DNA from: Bacteroidota bacterium | GTDB taxonomy: Bacteria > Bacteroidota > Bacteroidia > AKYH767-A > OLB10 | NCBI GenBank assembly: GCA_023251535.1 | Contig: JAHEYP010000013.1 | Location: forward strand, 20,836 to 84,835 | DNA: 64,000 bases | Direction of reading: 5' to 3' | In this document: one piece after another, positions 61,498-64,000 of the stretch | Layout of the letters: every line of letters begins with the position of its first letter | How positions within the stretch are numbered: position 1 is the first letter of the stretch | Notes under the pieces: generated by a model | Seen by the model: the letters and a program-made list of their open reading frames with translations, nothing else | What the model was told of the DNA's origin: nothing | The model's database searches: none | Program-made: the position numbers and the translations under genes

Positions 61498-63240
61498 TTA
61501 GAAATAATTGAGCAATCCGAAGTGGATTTTGGCAGCTCTGAATAATATCGGATTGTCTTGCTGTGACCCTAAAGCGTAGTTAAAGGAGAAGATTCCAACC
61601 TTGGTTTCGAAGGTTATACCAGCCCCAAATCCGTAAGGATGGTCGCTGAAAAAGGCTTCGTTGCTCCGATTTTCATAATAGGCCTGGTTGTAAAATAGTA
61701 GCAAATAGGAGTTTTGCTCGAGTATCATTCTCACTTCCGCTTTGCCAATTACATACCTCGATGCCGTTAACGACGATTCATCAAATCCGCGTAATGTCTT
61801 TAATCCGCCAAACCTGTAAAGTTCATTGCTGAATAGCGAAGGACTTTCAACAAACCCTCCAATGGTTCCAATATCGATCACTCCGCGCAGACCGATCGGA
61901 AAATAAATATCAGCATTTGCTTCGGCTTTGTATTGCGTGGTCTTCAAATCTAAACTATCATAAAGCTCAGCTTTGATCTTCGCATTTTTATTGATGGTTC
62001 GCGTACCAGCACTCGCCGATATATCGAGCGCATATCCCCGCCGCGGATTTAATCGGTAGTCGAGATGTTCTAACTGCAAACCCAAACCGTAATTCAATCC
62101 GGTAACATCTGCATACTCAGGCAAGGTTGTAACCGTTGAATAGCCTTTTGTACTGATCAAGTCGCTCGTTTTCTTTCCGGCAAATACACGAACGGAATTA
62201 TTTCCCGCGAGTAAATAGCGAAATCCTAATTGCCGATTGATCTCTAGAAAAATCGTGTCTTTTTTGAAGAGGGTTAAATCGAAGTCGACACCAAAAGGCA
62301 ATCCGAGTATAAATGGATAACTCATTTTTACTTTCAGATCTTGTGTTCGGGGCAAAGGATTATTCCAATTCAAATCGAATAATTCCGCTCTACCAAATGC
62401 ATTGTGCAATCGCAATTTCACATCGCCCGTTACATACACTTTTCCCGAATTGGCATTGTCGGGCTGCACTCCTACTACTCCGTTAAACTGACTCGCTTTC
62501 TTATTTTGTAAATAAAAAACAGGACGCGCTAATCCAGGCATATACTCGATTTCAAATGGCCTCGCTTCCGCAACAAATGGAAGTTCTTTTAACTTTAGTG
62601 ATATTTTTTTGTACTGCGATTCGTTGAATGCAGATCCAGGCTTTAACGAGAGATAGTTAAACAAGTAAGCTTCTGAAATCTTTGCTGTTCCTTTTACAAT
62701 GGCTGTATCTAAAACAATCAATGGACCTTTGTCGAGTATCAACGATGCAGAAATACTACTTCCATCTACTACCACACTGTCTAACTTTACTAACGCAAAG
62801 GGATAGCCGTTATTTGAACAATACTTCAATAAACTAGCTGTCAATCGTGCATAATTAGTCGGCGAAAAAGGTTTGTTTTCAAAATTAACTATTCTCAATC
62901 CCGATTGCGACAGAATAGATGCAGTCTCCGATTTCATTCGTAATTGCACGAGTGAATATTCTTCACCTACCCTCCACCAAATAGTTTGCGTCGCACCTAC
63001 AACAGGCATACTGTCAATGCTTGCGGTTAAATATCCTTGCGAAAAGAATTCTTGTTGCACTTTATTCAAAGCCGACGATATCGATAGTGTATCGGCTGTG
63101 ATCAGCTTTTCAAATTTCGTATGGGCTTTCTCAACTTTATCTGAATCCTTTTTTTCTATTGTATTAAATACAATACTTCGTTGTGCCGTCACCGTTAGTT
63201 GCGCCAGCACGAACAAAATAATGTAAATAATCTGCTTCAA
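61498..63240 (-). CDS. D15/Omp85-type outer-membrane surface antigen
   Basis: Outer-membrane protein of 580 residues. Signal peptide 1-19 (ends TVTAQR), POTRA-like domains at about 20-240 (GLRIVNFENKPFSPTNYARL, LKPGSAFNESQYKKI), then a BamA-family barrel at about 250-580 with the RRGYALDISAS, ELYRFGGLKTLRGFDESSL and FNYALGSQ segments. The RFGG-x3-RGF-type motif near the end of the barrel is conserved in Omp85 proteins. It is shorter than BamA (about 800) and fits TamA-like or two-partner translocator relatives. It follows ung by 11 bases on the same strand. Cargo or partner unknown. Confidence 0.8.
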   Translation of the reverse strand: MKQIIYIILFVLAQLTVTAQRSIVFNTIEKKDSDKVEKAHTKFEKLITADTLSISSALNKVQQEFFSQGYLTASIDSMPVVGATQTIWWRVGEEYSLVQLRMKSETASILSQSGLRIVNFENKPFSPTNYARLTASLLKYCSNNGYPFALVKLDSVVVDGSSISASLILDKGPLIVLDTAIVKGTAKISEAYLFNYLSLKPGSAFNESQYKKISLKLKELPFVAEARPFEIEYMPGLARPVFYLQNKKASQFNGVVGVQPDNANSGKVYVTGDVKLRLHNAFGRAELFDLNWNNPLPRTQDLKVKMSYPFILGLPFGVDFDLTLFKKDTIFLEINRQLGFRYLLAGNNSVRVFAGKKTSDLISTKGYSTVTTLPEYADVTGLNYGLGLQLEHLDYRLNPRRGYALDISASAGTRTINKNAKIKAELYDSLDLKTTQYKAEANADIYFPIGLRGVIDIGTIGGFVESPSLFSNELYRFGGLKTLRGFDESSLTASRYVIGKAEVRMILEQNSYLLLFYNQAYYENRSNEAFFSDHPYGFGAGITFETKVGIFSFNYALGSQQDNPILFRAAKIHFGLLNYF

Positions 63241-63251
63241 AATAGTTGCTT

Positions 63252-63932
63252 TTATAAATTCCAGTTGATAGGCGACTTTCCTATCGATTCAAGTATCGTA
63301 TTGGTTTTAGAGAAGTGCTTACATCCTGCAAATCCTGTTCTCGCTAATGGCGAAGGATGCGCTGCCTCTAATATAAAATGCTTAAACGTATCGATCATCG
63401 GTGCTTTTTGCTTCGCGAAATTTCCCCACAGCAAAAAAACAACTCCTTCATTTTGTGCCGATATTGTTCTAATAACAGCATCTGTAAATTGTTCCCATCC
63501 TTTTTGCTGGTGCGATCCTGCCGTGTTTGCTCTTACCGTTAGCGTTGCATTGAGCAATAATACTCCTTGCTTCGCCCATGCTTCGAGGTTACCACTACTT
63601 GGTATCGGCACACCCACATCACTTTGCAGTTCTTTGAATATGTTCTGTAACGATGGAGGTTTGCGAATATTATCGGCAACGGAGAAACAGAGTCCGTTGG
63701 CTTGCCCTTCTCCATGATACGGATCTTGTCCGATGATTACTGCTTTCACTCTATTAAACGGAGTGTAATCGAATGCGGCAAATATTTTATTGCCGGGAGG
63801 ATATACTACCTGCCCCGACATTTTCTCACTCTTCAGAAATGCTTTTAATTGCTGAAAGTATGGCTTCGAAAATTCTTCCGAAAGATATCTCTTCCAACTT
63901 TCTTCAATTTTAACGTCTTCGGTCCCCGACAT
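63252..63932 (-). CDS. ung: uracil-DNA glycosylase
   Basis: Base-excision repair enzyme of 226 residues (family 1). The water-activating motif GQDPYHG is at 68-74 with D70, followed by GQANGLCFSV; the minor-groove HPSPLA motif starts at H192. Both are invariant in UDG family 1. Length matches (about 225). It is first of a two-gene unit with the outer-membrane protein gene. The 68 bases left of sequence beyond its start hold no other gene. Confidence 0.97.
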   Translation of the reverse strand: MSGTEDVKIEESWKRYLSEEFSKPYFQQLKAFLKSEKMSGQVVYPPGNKIFAAFDYTPFNRVKAVIIGQDPYHGEGQANGLCFSVADNIRKPPSLQNIFKELQSDVGVPIPSSGNLEAWAKQGVLLLNATLTVRANTAGSHQQKGWEQFTDAVIRTISAQNEGVVFLLWGNFAKQKAPMIDTFKHFILEAAHPSPLARTGFAGCKHFSKTNTILESIGKSPINWNL

Positions 63933-64000
63933 TTTTACTTCGTTATTTGTTTGTGAAGATAAGAATACCTCTTCTCAATTAAAATGAAAGCCGGATATTT

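Noticed and set aside
63933..64000. Possible start of another gene at the right edge
   Set aside because: No start codon followed by a convincing open frame and no promoter box in the last 68 bases.

Overview
The window reads as a chromosome segment of a low-GC member of the Bacteroidota, probably a gliding or environmental lineage near the Cytophagia, Chitinophagia or Sphingobacteriia rather than a gut Bacteroides. The evidence is a SprB-repeat giant adhesin with a gliding-type C-terminal sorting domain, a PorV/PorQ-family outer-membrane protein, a TonB receptor with a carboxypeptidase-regulatory-like N-terminus, a bacterial GGGP synthase, futalosine-route menaquinone genes, and repeated promoters of the Bacteroidota type (TTTG, about 21 bp, TAnnTTTG). 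No rRNA, CRISPR array, phage or insertion sequence was found.

Layout. 0-7.4 kb: a MerR regulator, the minus-strand set mqnD-hldD-gtrA, a membrane-anchored EEP-family enzyme, a UbiD-type menaquinone decarboxylase, a YD-like repeat protein and a DUF1801 protein. 7.5-22.0 kb: one 14.2-kb gene for a 4727-residue secreted adhesin with about 43 SprB repeats, preceded 8 bp upstream by a small secreted protein. 22.4-22.8 kb: tRNA-Leu(UAA) and tRNA-Gly(GCC), each with its own terminator. 22.9-27.5 kb: housekeeping genes (mutS, a TrmH-type RNA methyltransferase, ruvC, HIT, greA). 27.6-36.7 kb: an operon-like trio of TonB-dependent receptor, 1400-residue exported protein and PorV/PorQ-family protein, the best candidate here for a poorly described export or surface-assembly module. 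36.7-37.4 kb: a long non-coding gap with strong inverted repeats.

37.4-49.9 kb: smc, small exported proteins, a degenerate Rieske-like lipoprotein, ahcY, a phosphopantetheinyl transferase with GGGP synthase, an AraC regulator, pnuC with a NadR-like kinase, cystathionine beta-synthase and a BtuF-like protein without a signal peptide. 50.0-52.2 kb: a patatin fused to an outer-membrane barrel. 52.3-59.2 kb: a signalling island with two histidine kinase/LuxR-type regulator pairs and two stand-alone receivers, whose intergenic regions share the palindrome TTGTASTACAA. 59.2-64 kb: der, era, a D15-type outer-membrane protein and ung.

Themes: the envelope genes point to type IX secretion with surface display; mqnD and the UbiD decarboxylase point to futalosine-pathway menaquinone; pnuC and the NadR-like kinase point to nicotinamide riboside salvage. 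Several promoters end 4-7 nt before the start codon, so leaderless transcripts are likely.
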